Shown: positions 1-11,776 of the stretch, piece by piece
How the letters are laid out: each line of letters starts with the position of its first letter
Position numbering within the stretch: position 1 is the first letter of the stretch
Assembly (NCBI RefSeq): GCF_048544455.1
Contig: NC_133530.1
Span: 18,777,748 to 18,841,747 of the forward strand
DNA from: Silene latifolia
Lineage: Eukaryota; Streptophyta; Magnoliopsida; Caryophyllales; Caryophyllaceae
Direction of reading: 5' to 3'
DNA length: 64,000 bases
Notes under the pieces: generated by a model
Seen by the model: the letters and a program-made list of their open reading frames with translations, nothing else
Told to the model about the DNA's origin: nothing
Database searches by the model: none
Program-made: the position numbers and the translations under genes

Positions 1-210
1 TTTTGTTTAACTGTGTGGTCGATTGTTTAGATGCATTCAAATGTCATTTATACTTCATGAATGTGGCCTACCTGACTAAATCTTTTTTTGGTAAATAGAG
101 TATACTGCTGTTTAATTGCTTACTATTTAAAACTCAACTTTTTCTCGTCAGCGTTTTAAAATAGCATTTTGATGTTGTCACTTACATCGTCTGGCTTCTT
201 TATTGTGCAG

Positions 211-347
211 CCAAGTTATCCTCGAATGGCTCACATTCGAAAGGGATGAGTGGCTCGACAACTTTTCAAGCTGGTGATATTTACTTGACTGATGGGGTTT
301 ATCGTAGACAAAGTCCGTATTTTGCATCCACTAACATGAAATACTGA
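211..347 (+). CDS. 3'-terminal exon of an unidentified gene (partial)
   Basis: A pyrimidine-rich tract ending in TGCAG at 206-210 looks like a 3' splice site. It is followed by 44 open codons ending in TGA at 345-347. The C-terminal peptide is rich in Ser, Gly and Thr and ends in YFASTNMKY. Upstream sequence to position 1 is T-rich and reads as the preceding intron; the rest of the gene lies outside the window. About 190 bp of A/T-rich sequence follows as a plausible 3' UTR, up to the T tract near 538. I do not recognise the family. The splice site, continuous frame and ordinary amino-acid composition support a real exon, but there is no homology evidence here. Confidence 0.45.
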
Positions 348-555
348 CTAGTTTATTAACTAAGGGGTGTATGTGATTATTTATATACTTGGATGTAAAA
401 ACATCGACATTATTGTTCTATCGGGTAATATGCAAGTTCGTTGGTTAACATTCTTTTGTATGTATTGTTTGTTTATATCGCTATTTGGCTTGTCAAATTT
501 ATAGGTCATTGCTACCAAAATTTTGGTAATAAATAATTTTTTTTTTTTTAAAATA

Positions 556-1029
556 TCAATCTATGGTGGCGGTTCTTAAGTATGAAATGTCACTATTAGT
601 TCAACTTTAGTGACGGTTCATTACTAACAACCGACGTCATAATTATCTTTAGTGGCGGTTCATTACTAACAACCGACGTCATAATTACCTTTAGTGGCGG
701 TTCTTTAACAAGAATCGGCGTTATATTAACCTGTTGTGGCGGTTTGTGATTCAAAGTTCTTATTAAAATACCTATGATGGCGGTTTTCAAACAATAACCG
801 CCACTATAAACGCGTTATAGTGGCGGTTCTTATCTAACAACCGCCGTTTCATATAAGTCTATAATGGCGGTTTTTGTAACAACCGCCAACATATGGGAGC
901 TATAGTGGCGGTTGTACAACCGCCGCAAAAGTATATACGACCCCGTGATATACGACGCACCCAAAACCTTTAAAAACCGCCATAAAAGGTCATTTTTAAC
1001 CGCCACTGTAGGGGTTTTTTCTACTAGTG
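556..1029. mobile_element. CACTA (En/Spm) transposon end with subterminal TGGCGGTT repeats
   Basis: The right edge reads, on the minus strand, CACTAGTAGAAAAAAC, a CACTA-type terminus ending at 1029. Inward from it lie many direct and inverted copies of TGGCGGTT/AACCGCCA (about 15 between 560 and 1010), the subterminal array expected of CACTA elements, where transposase binds. No matching left terminus is seen before the gene remnant at 1-540, and no transposase is present, so this is a solo end. It abuts a truncated Gypsy remnant directly. Confidence 0.75.
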
Positions 1030-1289
1030 ACGGCTCGGTCGGCCATCTTTCTGGCGGAGTCTAAGTTGAGGTCTTCGCACTTGATCAGCTCATTTTTGAA
1101 CTCGCCTTTCGGGAGGCCTTTCATCAGCGCGAAGGCCGCCAGTTCGGTGTTCAGCTCTCGAATCTGCTGAACCTTAGCGTCGATGTAACACCCCGGCCCA
1201 AACTTAGGGTCGGGAGCGGTTACTTATGATAGCTCACCAGGCTGTGTACATGGCCCACAGATCAACACGGGTCCTTTATAGCGCATTTT

Positions 1290-1400
1290 GTCCTCACTCA
1301 TACGCATCTCGGGAAACTTCCCAGGAGGTCACCCATCCTAAGACTACTCCCAGCCAAACATGCTTAACTTTGGAGTTCTTTCGCATGGATAACCATAAAA
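1290..1400 (-). other. 5S rRNA-like segment in Cassandra LTR (first copy)
   Basis: On the minus strand this block matches plant 5S rRNA across its internal promoter, including GATGGGTGACCTCCTGGGAA (box C) and a box-A-like AGTTAAGC. In Cassandra these boxes are known to be kept and can support Pol III transcription. It is not a functional ribosomal gene, because the flanks and several bases differ from 5S. Confidence 0.85.
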
Positions 1401-1780
1401 GAAAGTGCACTTTGTTGATATGAGTAGTACTTCCAATCCCTTTAAGCACTAGTCATTTAAGCTTATCACTGGATCTCTTTAATTACCGTGGGGTGTTACA
1501 ATCACCCCCACTTGAAGAACGTAACGTCCTCGTTGCGCCTGGGAGCATAACCGCTAACCCAGAATCCTCCCCGCTAGGTGTGTGATCACAATGGAGCGTA
1601 TAACCACTGCCTCCAAGAGCGTATAACAACTGCCTCCGATCACCACACGGTCGCGGAGTTGCTCCGATACCACTTGTAACACCCCGGCCCAAACTTAGGG
1701 TCGGGAGCGGTTACTTATGATAGCTCACCAGGCTGTGTACATGGCCCACAAATCAACACGGGTCCTTTATAGCGCATTTT

Positions 1781-1891
1781 GTCCTCACTCATACGCATCT
1801 CGGGAAACTTCCCAGGAGGTCACCCATCCTAAGACTACTCCCAGCCAAGCACGCTTAACTTTGTAGTTCTTTCGCATGGATAACCATAAAA
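1781..1891 (-). other. 5S rRNA-like segment in Cassandra LTR (second copy)
   Basis: Same 5S-derived block as at 1290-1400, in the 5' LTR. This copy is slightly closer to canonical 5S in the GCGTGCTTGG stretch. Confidence 0.85.
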
Positions 1892-3007
1892 GAAAGTGCA
1901 CTTTGTTGATATGAGTAGTACTTCCAATCCTTTTAAGCACTAGTCATTTAAGCTTATCACTGGATCTCTTCAATTACCGTGGGGTGTTACAGTCGAATCT
2001 CTTCACGTAGCTTCGGAGGGACTCGTCCTCCCCCTGTCGGATAGTCAGGAGATCTGATGTTTCCACGGCCCTTCTCTTGTTGCAAGCATACTGGGCTATG
2101 AAATTGTCTCTCGGTCGGCATAACAAAGATACCGAGCCATTAGGTAGCCCCTTGTACCAACTCTGAGCCATCCCATGCAGGGTCGTTGGGAAGACTCGGC
2201 ACCACACCTCATCAGGTTGTTCCCATACCGACATGTACGACTCGAAAGCCTCGGCATGGTCGGTCGGGTCGCTATCCCCTTTGTATGATAAGGGCGGCAG
2301 CTTCCGCTTAGTCGGCACAGGGATCTCGAGGACATAGGTACTGAGGGGCTGTCTGACCACATGTCGAATGACACGCGGCGATCAACTCCTCGCAACCTTA
2401 ATCCGGCTTCTCTCCCTCTGGCGGGAAGGGCTTCTTGTTGTCCGACTTTGGTGAGTCGGACTTCTTTCATTCCTTCGGGGGTGGCCTCGTTGTTGCCGCG
2501 GCGACGCTGTCCTCCCGCGAGTGGGGGAAGGACTCAGGTCTGCCACTGGCACCACGGGCTCTGCTGGCGTTTTAGCACGCCCAGCTCCTTGTATCGCTCC
2601 GGACAAGTTGTTCGGAGTTACTCTATGGGCCCTGGTCACAAGTGGATGCGCTGCCGTCCCCGTCGCCGTGACAGAGGTAATCGGCGTACTACCCATCAGG
2701 TCCAGGAATAGCTTTAATTTGGCCGCATCGACCACATGTCCCATGACAGTGACTTGGTCGGTAGACAGCGGTGTTTCTGGATCTTTCGGCATCCCATACG
2801 CCGGTTCAGTGACTCGGCCGGTGGGGGACTGCCCGATCTCAGAATTACGGAACGTGTCATCTTGGAAGAATGCAGTTCCTTCACTCACAGTTTCTTGTTG
2901 CTTTGACATCTTCTTAGCTCGCTGAATGGTTTTTTTTTTTTTTTTTTTTTTTTTTTTGTAATGTAGGTGACTAACTTTTAGTACGTATTCCCACAGACGG
3001 CGCCAAT

Positions 3008-3576
3008 TGTTCCGGGTGTAATTCCGGAGCAGGATTGTGACCACTTGAGCTTGTCGAATGATGTCGTTGCTTGTCTCTTCCTTTCACTCTTTCCTGTAAA
3101 GATGAACAAACTGAGGGCTCGGCTTGGTACCGAGCGTACTCACTCCGACGCTCAAGTCAGTAAACTTAGTGAGATAAGTTGTATGTTTAACTTGGCAAAG
3201 TATATTGTAGAGAGATAAGGGAGTTTTATACCAGATATTCCAGTTAGTTTCTCAATGAGAGATGATGAGTATTTATAGAGTTTCACCTTTTGTCACGTAG
3301 TGGCCAAGTGGCCAAGTGGCGTAGCAGGTGGAAAGACTATCTTACCCTCGGCCGAGGGACCCATGACAGGCCGGCAGGCCTGGTTGACTCCATGCCGAGG
3401 GGACTGGATGTGAGTACACGGATATGCCTCTCGGCCGGCTAGTTGCCAAGCCGAGATCCAGGTGACAGGCCGACAGGCTCTGTCAGTTAGGCTGTTTTCT
3501 TTTGACTTGTTGTCTTTTAGCTTTGACCTTGGTCAATATGTTGACTTGGTCAGCGGGTGCAGAATATGGCCCATCA
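3008..3576 (-). repeat. 5' LTR of Gypsy remnant A
   Basis: It is 569 bp, with ends TGTTCC...CCATCA on the plus strand. It aligns over its length with the LTRs at 41470-42028, 51844-52376 and 52438-53026. A TATA-like TATTTATAG at about 3270 probably marks the LTR promoter. Confidence 0.75.
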
Positions 3577-4991
3577 AAACTTTTTATAATTAACTTAGAA
3601 AAACCTTTATTATAATTATAAAACGGATTCAAACACAACATTATCAGTGATTTAAAGTGGCTATTAAATAGACACTTCCGTTTATTACGAAGAAAGACAC
3701 TTCGGAGAACTGTACATTTTGAGCCCGGCGTTTGGGCCTCAGTTCTAAGAACAGGTTGAACTCCCTTTCCAACGGGCCCAAAATGTAGCACCCAACAACA
3801 AGCTAAAAAACCGTACATGAATAAATCTTTTTCAGCAACTCTTCTATAGGACCGTTCTATCGCATAGGACTGACCCAAAAGGAGAAAAGCCCAAAGTTAA
3901 TATATAATTACATTTATATTTAAGTTTTATGTTGATTACCCGATATCTTATAATAAATACTGACATATTTAAATATGTAAGTTATCAAGATGAAGTATTA
4001 TGTTACCAAAATAAACAATTTTTTTACACATTTATCAACTTACTTAGTTGGGCTTTCTGTCATTAGGCTAGTCTTTTACTAAAAATGGTCTTATAGAACA
4101 ATTTGTGAATCTTTTTTGTTGATTTGGAAAAGTTTGTTCGATGAGTAGCACTTAAACCTATCAAACGGGTCGAATAGGTGGGTTACATATTTGATCATTT
4201 TAGGTTTGGGTAAAATATGTCGGGTCTGTTACGAGTTTTGAAAATACGGGTTTGTACAGGTGGTTTTATACGGATTTCGGGTCGGGTTCGGGTTAGAAAC
4301 GGGTATGATTAACGCCTTTTTACAAAAGTTTTTGTTCTTTAATTTTAAGTATAAACATATAATTATTCTTAATTTTTATAATTATCTAATTTAATATATG
4401 ATATTAGAAAGAGTAAGCATTTTTTGGTTAATATATTTAATATCAGGACGTCATACGAAATGTCTTTAGTTGCTCCGTTTCATAAAATTCTTTACGTTTG
4501 CATTACACATGTCTATAGTCTATAAATGTTTATTTTCTTTTGTTTATATCTTTAGATATTCATAATATATATACTTAGTAAAACAATTTAAACAAAATCT
4601 CATATCACTATTTTTATTTATGTTATATTGTAAAAAGTTATATTGAAAATTCTCCTTACTTATGAATAATGCCCGAAAAGGAAACATAAAGAATTCAACA
4701 GAATGGCAGACCTGAAAAGACTGACCTGACTCGAATAATCCGGCTTAATAAGGCTGGCTCGAATCCAAAAGTGACACGAAATTACATGACTTGAAACCCG
4801 ACTACACCTAATCCAAACTTTATTGATCCAAAGTTAACCTGACCCAAGACCACGCGACCAGTAATCAACCGGCCCAAAATGATCCAAGGTGACCCAAATT
4901 AGTTTTTTTAGGTCACATTAATATTATATACTCTATATATATCAAAATAAAAGATTTATTAATTGCAAATTTGCAACACTATAATAAATAA
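3577..4991. other. Intergenic spacer with degenerate GGGTCGGGTT / GACCCGA-type repeat
   Basis: No gene is supported. Stretches at about 4150-4310 and 4690-4910 are made of loose repeats of motifs such as GGGTCGGGTT and its complement (tgacccg, cttgaa, ccaaa). Related sequence recurs at 13858-13930 and 19700-20150. The rest is A/T-rich. Confidence 0.5.
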
Positions 4992-7362
4992 CTAGTTTTG
5001 TGACCCGTGAAAATCACGGGTTTGATTGTTTTTATTCTTTTATTTTTGCAGTATCGTTCATGAATGCGTTATTCGGCTTGTTTGTCTTCTTGCTTATTAT
5101 CTTGAAGATATGTTGGTAGGATACCTAAGCAAGACAATAAAGAGGGTTCTGCCACAGTTCCTGAGGATAAGTATATTATAATATCTAAGGGGGCTTGGAA
5201 ATTTATTATATTATAATAGTTGGAATTTGTTGGAAGTCACAAACTCTTTATTGAACAATGACAGCAAAACCCATGAATCCTTCATTTTAAAGAACATACG
5301 AATGTCCATTCTCTGATTTCGAAGGCTGGTATTGCATATAAATTAACTGAGAAATTGTATTGTCTTGTGTTTCATCAGAGCACTTTAAACAACTTATTCT
5401 CAAAGCCTAGAAGCAAAAGTAAACACAAATTATGGGAAAACGTAAAATTGCATTCAAACAGTAGAATATTAAGTTCGCAAACTACTCTTATTTTGCTAAG
5501 GTCCTCGTCGTATTTGTCCATTTACTGATTGTTGTCTTGTTGTGTTAATCACTGTCAGTCCCTTTTCTGTTTTTGTTCCCTGCTTTTTTTTTTACGGTGT
5601 TTAGATTGTCTCTGGATTTCGAGGGCGCTTGACTTTGTCATGGTGGTTATTCAGTTCACTCAACATTGACGGCTTTTGATATTCTAGTACTTGATATATT
5701 GTTTTCAGTGTTGTTTTGGTGCGTTATAAGAACCTTAGTCCCATTTTTATCCGGCAAAAAAACAAAAGGTTGGACACTTGAACATCTAATTCTATTCCTT
5801 ATTACCTAACGTATTCTAATGAAAAAAGAAATGTAAAATAAAGTAAATATATAAAATATATAAATGAATGGATAATAATGATATTTTATAACTGAATTTT
5901 ACATATTATCTTTAGTCAATTAGAGACGATGTGAATAACACGTAGAAAGCGCTCTGTTAAAATACAACTTATGTTTATCTTACTAATTAGGCTAAAATTA
6001 CAAGTTTATTTTCTTAAATGCAAAGGAGTTTGTTAAACTTTTTCAGCAAATAATACATTTATAATTCTTGTCAATTTGTCGGTCTTACAACATCGTCCTT
6101 GTAAATTCAATTGATTTCCTATGTATCGGGAAAAATATTATTGAAATGATTTTTGTATAACGAAAGACCTAAGTGATATACTTAAATTATTAGCAAGGAT
6201 TTGAGTACAAATAAAATTTTGAATAAATATGCATTCATTAGTTTTTAAAATAAATTTTGTGTGAGCAATTTTTTAGAGGATACACGAGAAAATGTATATG
6301 TTCAACAATGACATCATTCTAGTTTCATTTCTATGTCTCTTGTCAATAAGAGTCCTCTCTATATCTCTTGTTGTTTGTGAACTTTTATGTGAGAAGCTTT
6401 AACGCATATCCCAATAAATTCCAAAGAAATAAGGATGCACAATTTTTATTATTATACTTCCATTTTTTAATTATCACCTCATTTACTTGTGTGCAATAAT
6501 TAAGATTAGGAAAAAGTTTGGATTTGGCGGAGTAATGTGAGAATTTTACCCTTAAACGATATTTATTTTGTAATTTTTAAAAAAGTTATAAGAGGCATTT
6601 GGTAAAAAAACACGTCCCAAAGTAGAAATTAAAGAAAAAAAGAGCGATAATATAAAAATAGACAAAAAAAGAGAAGTGGGGTGATAATTAAAAAATATTC
6701 GTAACAATTGATTATGAGAAAAGAAAAATATATACAAATCATTACAAAAAAAAATAAACATTTCTCGAAGAAATATTGGGCGTGCTAGAAGAAAATATTT
6801 GATGGAAAATAAAAATGATTTAAAGGCTTGAAAGCATTCAAAGTTGAAACAATGGATTGGAGAATGATCATCGGATTCCAATAAAAAATCATGCAAATTA
6901 TTTACCTTGATCCGCATTAAAATTTCCAATTTATATCCTTGGAGCATATAACTTGAACACTTCCATTAAGACATTTGATTTATAATCTTGTTTGTCGACT
7001 AAAATATTTGATTTATAACCTGATTCACAAAATACAAGTTGAAGAGTACACGGAAAACTAATAAAGTGCATGAAAAGGTGTAAGACAATTTAGTACAATT
7101 TACAAAATTTGTCAATTAATATTCCAAGGGTTGGAATATATAATGTAACATGTCACCATTAATTAGAGATTCATACTAAAAATTTGATATTTCGCATACA
7201 CCATAGTAATAAAAAAAGGAAAACTCAATAAAAAATGAAAAATATATTCAAGCCAAAAGATAATTGCAAAGAAGTTCTATAACCATTAATTCCAGATTTC
7301 ATGCAATGTTTTTGATATGTGAGTATGCCATCCTCCTGCAATTTTAATACAAACACAACAAC

Positions 7363-8305
7363 AATAATTAAATATGATTCTAACTCTTAATTAGTTCAAA
7401 ACATAATAAGAATAAAAAAAAAGGTTAAATAATTCAATTGGTTATATATGCATACTTTACCTACCAATTATTTGGATAAAAATGAAAAATAGGATTGTTG
7501 TAATATTTATATAAGAAATTTTTTGTAATTAATTATCTAATTAATTTCAAGAATTTATTTGAGAGAAGAAGAATGTTTTGTGAACTAAGGGGGAGATAAA
7601 ACAAAATTATTGTGAAATAAATACAAAGTATAATAATTGTGAGGAAAAACCAAAAGACCATTTATTAAATAAAAGAAATAAAAATTAAATGAATAAGTAG
7701 ATTGATACCAAATTTATGAGAGGAAAATAAAGAGTTTGTATTTTATTTTGTTTGTATTTTATAAGTATGTAACACATGGTATTTAGATATTACTTTAGTT
7801 AGATAATCAAGTATCTAATATAATTGAATTATTATTAACCAATAGAAAAATTACACAAAAATAATAATTAAATATCATTCTAACTCTTAATTAATTCAAA
7901 ACATAATAACAATAAAAAATTTAAATAATTCAATTGGTTATATATGCATACTTTACCTACCAACTCTTTGGATAAAAATAAAAAAAAGGGTTTTTGTAAT
8001 ATTTATATAAGAAATTTTTTATAATTAATTTCAAAAATTTATTTGAGAGAAGAAGAACGTTTTGTAAACTAAGGGGGAGATAAAAAAAATTATGGTGAAA
8101 TAAATACAAAGTATAATAATTGTGAGGAAAAACCAAAAGACCATCTATTAAATAAAAGAAATAAAAATTAAATGAATAGGTAGATTGATATAAATTTATG
8201 AGAGGAAAATAAATAGTTTGTATAAATTTGGTTTTTGTGTTTGCAACTAATATTTTTTATTTTGTTTGTATTTTATAAGTATGTAACACTTTGTATTTAG
8301 AGATT
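7363..8305. repeat. Internal direct duplication (about 430 bp x 2) in the Helitron
   Basis: Sequence from about 7363 to 7800 is repeated from about 7860 to 8305 at roughly 90% identity, including the landmarks GGTTATATATGCATACTTTA and GTTTTGTGAACTAAGGGGGA. The second copy is split by the LINE; its continuation (TTAGTTAGATAATCAAG) resumes at about 13171. The first, uninterrupted copy therefore shows the pre-insertion target of the LINE. Confidence 0.8.
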
Positions 8306-8402
8306 ACTTTTTTTTTTTTTTTTGGTGAAAGGTTAGAAATTCTCATTAAGCTCATAACAAACAATTACAAACACTACAATTCATAAAACAAGGATAAATC
8401 AA

Positions 8403-11400
8403 TCATATTTGAATTGATTTTATCCAAGTTTCATCACTAACTCTTTTAGTACATTTGAGCCAATACATAGTACGTAAATTGAGAATGCTACTAATATGCT
8501 GAAAGACTGCATCAGGATGCATAATACACCCATTGATTCTTGCACTATTCCGCTGAATCCAAATAGTGTAGTAAACAGCTTGAATCCAAGCTATAGTAAC
8601 CCATTTCTTCACCTTAGCCCAAGATTTGGAGGAGATCCATCCAAGGAGATTAACAGCAGGCAAAGTGATCTTCAATTTGCTACTCAGTAAAAGCATCAGT
8701 CTTCGTGTATACACACATTGACTGAACAAGTGTACATGAGTCTCAGTAGCAGCACCACATAGACAACAGTCTGCATCAGGAGAAACTCCAAGATGATAGA
8801 GCCTATCCTTGAGCAGCAAAGCTTCACGAGTTATCAACCAATTGATAAACATATGCTTAGGAACAGACCAGGAATTCCAGACAGTATGCTCCCAGTTAAC
8901 CACAGGCTGCTTCTTCCTGATCCAATTATATCCACTAGCAGGGGTGTAGTCATGAGAACTAGGCAACCATTGACCAGAGGAGGAGAAGGCCAATTCAAAC
9001 TTCTGCCTAACTCTATAAATGGTTTTCCAGCTCCAAGCAGTATCAGTTTTTGGAGTATAAACATGCCAGTGAACCCCTTTCATATACACATGATGAACCC
9101 ACTGAACCCACAAGCTATCAGGCTTTGTATAGATCCACCAAGATAATTTGCAAATGGCAGCAAGATTCCATGCATAACTATTTCTAATCCCTAATCCACC
9201 TTCACTTTTAGGGACACAAACTTTCTCCCATCCAACCAAGGGAACTCGCATATATTCAGTAGAACCATCCCATAGATAGTTCCTACAAAGAGCATCAATC
9301 TTCTTCAAGACCCCTTTTGGAATAATAAAGATTGTTGCCCAATAAGTATAAAGAGTAGTGAGCACAAAGATTCACAAGAGTTAGCCTTTCTGAATAAGAG
9401 AGTTTTTTAGCAGCATACCCTCTAATTCTATCAGTGACTTTTTCAATGAGGCAAGCATAATCTTTGACAGGGACCCTACCAGCAGAAATAGGGACTCCCA
9501 AGTACTTAAATGGTAGAGACCCTTCACTGAAACCAGAAACTTGCATAATATCAGCTTTGAGACTAGAAGAAACACCATTAAAATAAATATTTGACTTCAT
9601 GGTGTTCATCTGTAGCCCAGTGGCCACAGAGAAGGTAGCAAATGCCCTCAAGAGAATCATTATGGAAGTTATATCACCCTTGGAGAACAACAGAAGATCA
9701 TCAGCAAACATTAGGTGAGAAATTTTGAGGTGACTGCAAAGAGGATGATACTTGAAAGGCATAGTAGTGGTCACATGCTTGAGAATCCTACTCAAATATT
9801 CCATTGTGATAGTAAACAGCAAGGGGGAGATGGGATCACCTTGCCTTAGTCCTTTTGCTCCTTTAAAGTAACCAAAATTCTCTCCATTGAGAACCAGAGA
9901 GTAGGAAGCAGATCTAACACACACCATAACAAGCTTAATGAACTTGTCAGGGAACTGTAAAGCAATGAGCATATGTTCTACAAAATCCCAATTCACAGAA
10001 TCATATGCTTTCTTTAAATCAATTTTCATCAAACATCTGGGAGAGATAGATTTCCTATTGTAAAGTCTTACAAGGTCCTGACAAATTAAGATATTCTCAA
10101 CTATACTCCTGCCTTTAACAAAACCACCCTGACTCTTATCAATTATGTCAGGCAAGACAGCAGCTAGCCTAGTACACAAAATCTTAGAAATAGCTTTATA
10201 AAGAACATTACAGCAGGAGATGGGTCTAAATTGAGTGACATTTTGGGGAATATCAATTTTAGGAATCAGAGTGATGAAGGTATGGTTCACCTGCTGCAAG
10301 AGTTTACCAGTGTGAAAAAAATCCAGAATTGCATCACATACCTCCTCCCCAAGTATAGGCCATGCATCTTTAAAGAATGCACTAGAGAACCCATCAGGCC
10401 CAGGAGCCTTATGAGTAGGAATGGAAAAAATGGCCTCCTTAATTTCATTTTTAGTAACTGGTGACAAGAGTACAGCATTGTGCTCTTGAGAGCAAACAGG
10501 TCCCAACTGAACAACACTAGAACTGACAGTAGTGACAGTTCCAGTTTTACCAAGAAGCTCCTCATAGTATTGCAAGAAGGCATTTTGAATATCACTTCCA
10601 TTAGAATGTGCAACACCATCAACATCTTCAATAAGGAATATCTTATTCCTTGCACTCTTACTTTTCAAAATACTGTGGAAATACTTGGTGTTATTGTCAC
10701 CCTGATTAACCCAAGTAGCTTTAGTTTTCTGCAAAAGGAAGCTGTCACAAGCAATCTGCAAATTTCTGTAAGTGTTAGCAGCTTCTTTTTCTTGAGCAAT
10801 AAGACCATGATCAGCAGGGCAAGACTTAAGCTGATCTTGAATGTTAGATAAAACTTTCCAGGCATGAACAGTGCTATTCTCAATATCACCAAAAAGAAGC
10901 TTATTAAGAGCTTTCAAAGGATATTTCAAACTTTTCAATTTCATAACAATTTGAAACATTCTAGTCCCCTGCCAGATTTTATGCCAATAAAGAGCAACAC
11001 AAGTATGAAATTCTGGGACTTGACTCCACATGTTGTAATATTTAAAACTTTTTCTCCCTGCAGTCTGATTGGTAGCATCCTGAATAATGCAGGGAGTATG
11101 ATCAAAGAGACCTTCATTATAGAAATGGGCATGAGAAGAAGGTCTCCACTGAAGCCATTCACTATTAACAAGAACCCTATCAAGCCTGGAATACACTCTA
11201 GTCTGAGGGTCCTGCTTGTTATTCCAAGTGTAAAAGGAGCCAACAGCAGGACTATCCACTAGATGACAATGATCAATACAGGCCTGGAACTCTACCATTT
11301 CCTCCTCAGAAGTTTGACCCCCCAATCTTTCAGAAGGGCTCAAGACACAATTGAAATCTCCACAAAGGATCCAAGGAATATGAACACCACTTGAGAGGAG

Positions 11401-11776
11401 ATTCAAATCATGCCAAAGGGACCTTCTTCCAGCAGTGTCATTAAAGGCATAAATCATGGAACAGTAGAAATGGAACTTTGTACTAATCTCAGTAACCTCC
11501 ATATGAATGAGTGAAATCGTAATGAACAAAATGAACATGAAAAATGCTAGGATTCCAGAGCACCCATACTCTTCCTCCAGTGTGACAAGAAGTGTTAGTA
11601 GACACAGACCATCCATCACACACATTAGTTCTAACTGTATTTAGAGACAAAGGTTTTACCTTTGTCTCAAGGAGCCCAAATAAACCCACCTGATGAGAAT
11701 GAAGAAACCATTTAACTTGCTTTTGTTTAGATGGATTGTTCAGGCCCCTAATGTTCCAGAAACCAAGATTATGCAT
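8403..11776 (-). pseudogene. LINE ORF2 (endonuclease - reverse transcriptase - zf-RVT)
   Basis: The start is ATG at 11776 (MHNLGFWNIRGLNN), the usual apurinic-endonuclease-like beginning, with catalytic LLETKVK and later CGDFNCVL. The reverse transcriptase follows with FRPISCCNVLYK, KIDLKKAYDSVNWDF, GLRQGDPISPLLF and the active-site FADDLLLFS. The C-terminal part has the plant L1 zinc-binding region (CCLCGAATETHVHLFSQC) and ends at 8403. The frame shifts once near 11505 in the endonuclease and once near 9360 after the RT. All catalytic motifs of the RT are still present, which suggests the damage is recent. Confidence 0.88.

Larger units (their letters stand above)
1184..1991 (-). mobile_element. 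Cassandra TRIM (complete, 5S-bearing LTRs)
   Basis: Two 317-bp direct repeats (1184-1500 and 1675-1991) begin TGTAACACCCC and end GGGGTGTTACA. They enclose a 174-bp non-coding interior. Next to the 1675 LTR the interior has, on the minus strand, TGGTATCGGAGC, a Met-tRNA-type primer site, which sets the orientation. Both LTRs contain a 5S rRNA-like block. The target duplication GTCGA is perfect (1179-1183 and 1992-1996), and the surrounding gag sequence joins cleanly across it. The LTRs differ at about 6 of 317 sites (about 1.9%), suggesting roughly 0.7 My at an assumed 1.3e-8 substitutions per site per year. It looks whole; the family carries no protein genes. Confidence 0.93.
1030..3576 (-). 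mobile_element. Ty3/Gypsy remnant A (5' LTR and gag only)
   Basis: This is a minus-strand LTR-element fossil. Its 5' LTR lies at 3008-3576, and a primer-binding site containing TGGCGCC is next to it around 2999-3007. The gag region (about 1030-2935) reads like the gag of the larger Gypsy at 41470-52376. Pol and the 3' LTR are absent, and the copy ends at 1030 against a CACTA terminus. A Cassandra element is inserted in gag at 1184. The copy is broken, with several frame breaks besides the missing half. Its LTR is clearly more diverged from the other Gypsy LTRs of this window than those are from each other, so it belongs to an older or different subfamily. Confidence 0.8.

Noticed and set aside
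3483-3878. 131-residue minus-strand open frame across a Gypsy LTR edge
   Set aside because: It spans the LTR boundary at 3576, has no family features and no promoter; chance frame.
6552-6947. 131-residue Phe-rich frame in the Helitron
   Set aside because: Composition reflects A/T-rich DNA; no domain, no splice or promoter context.
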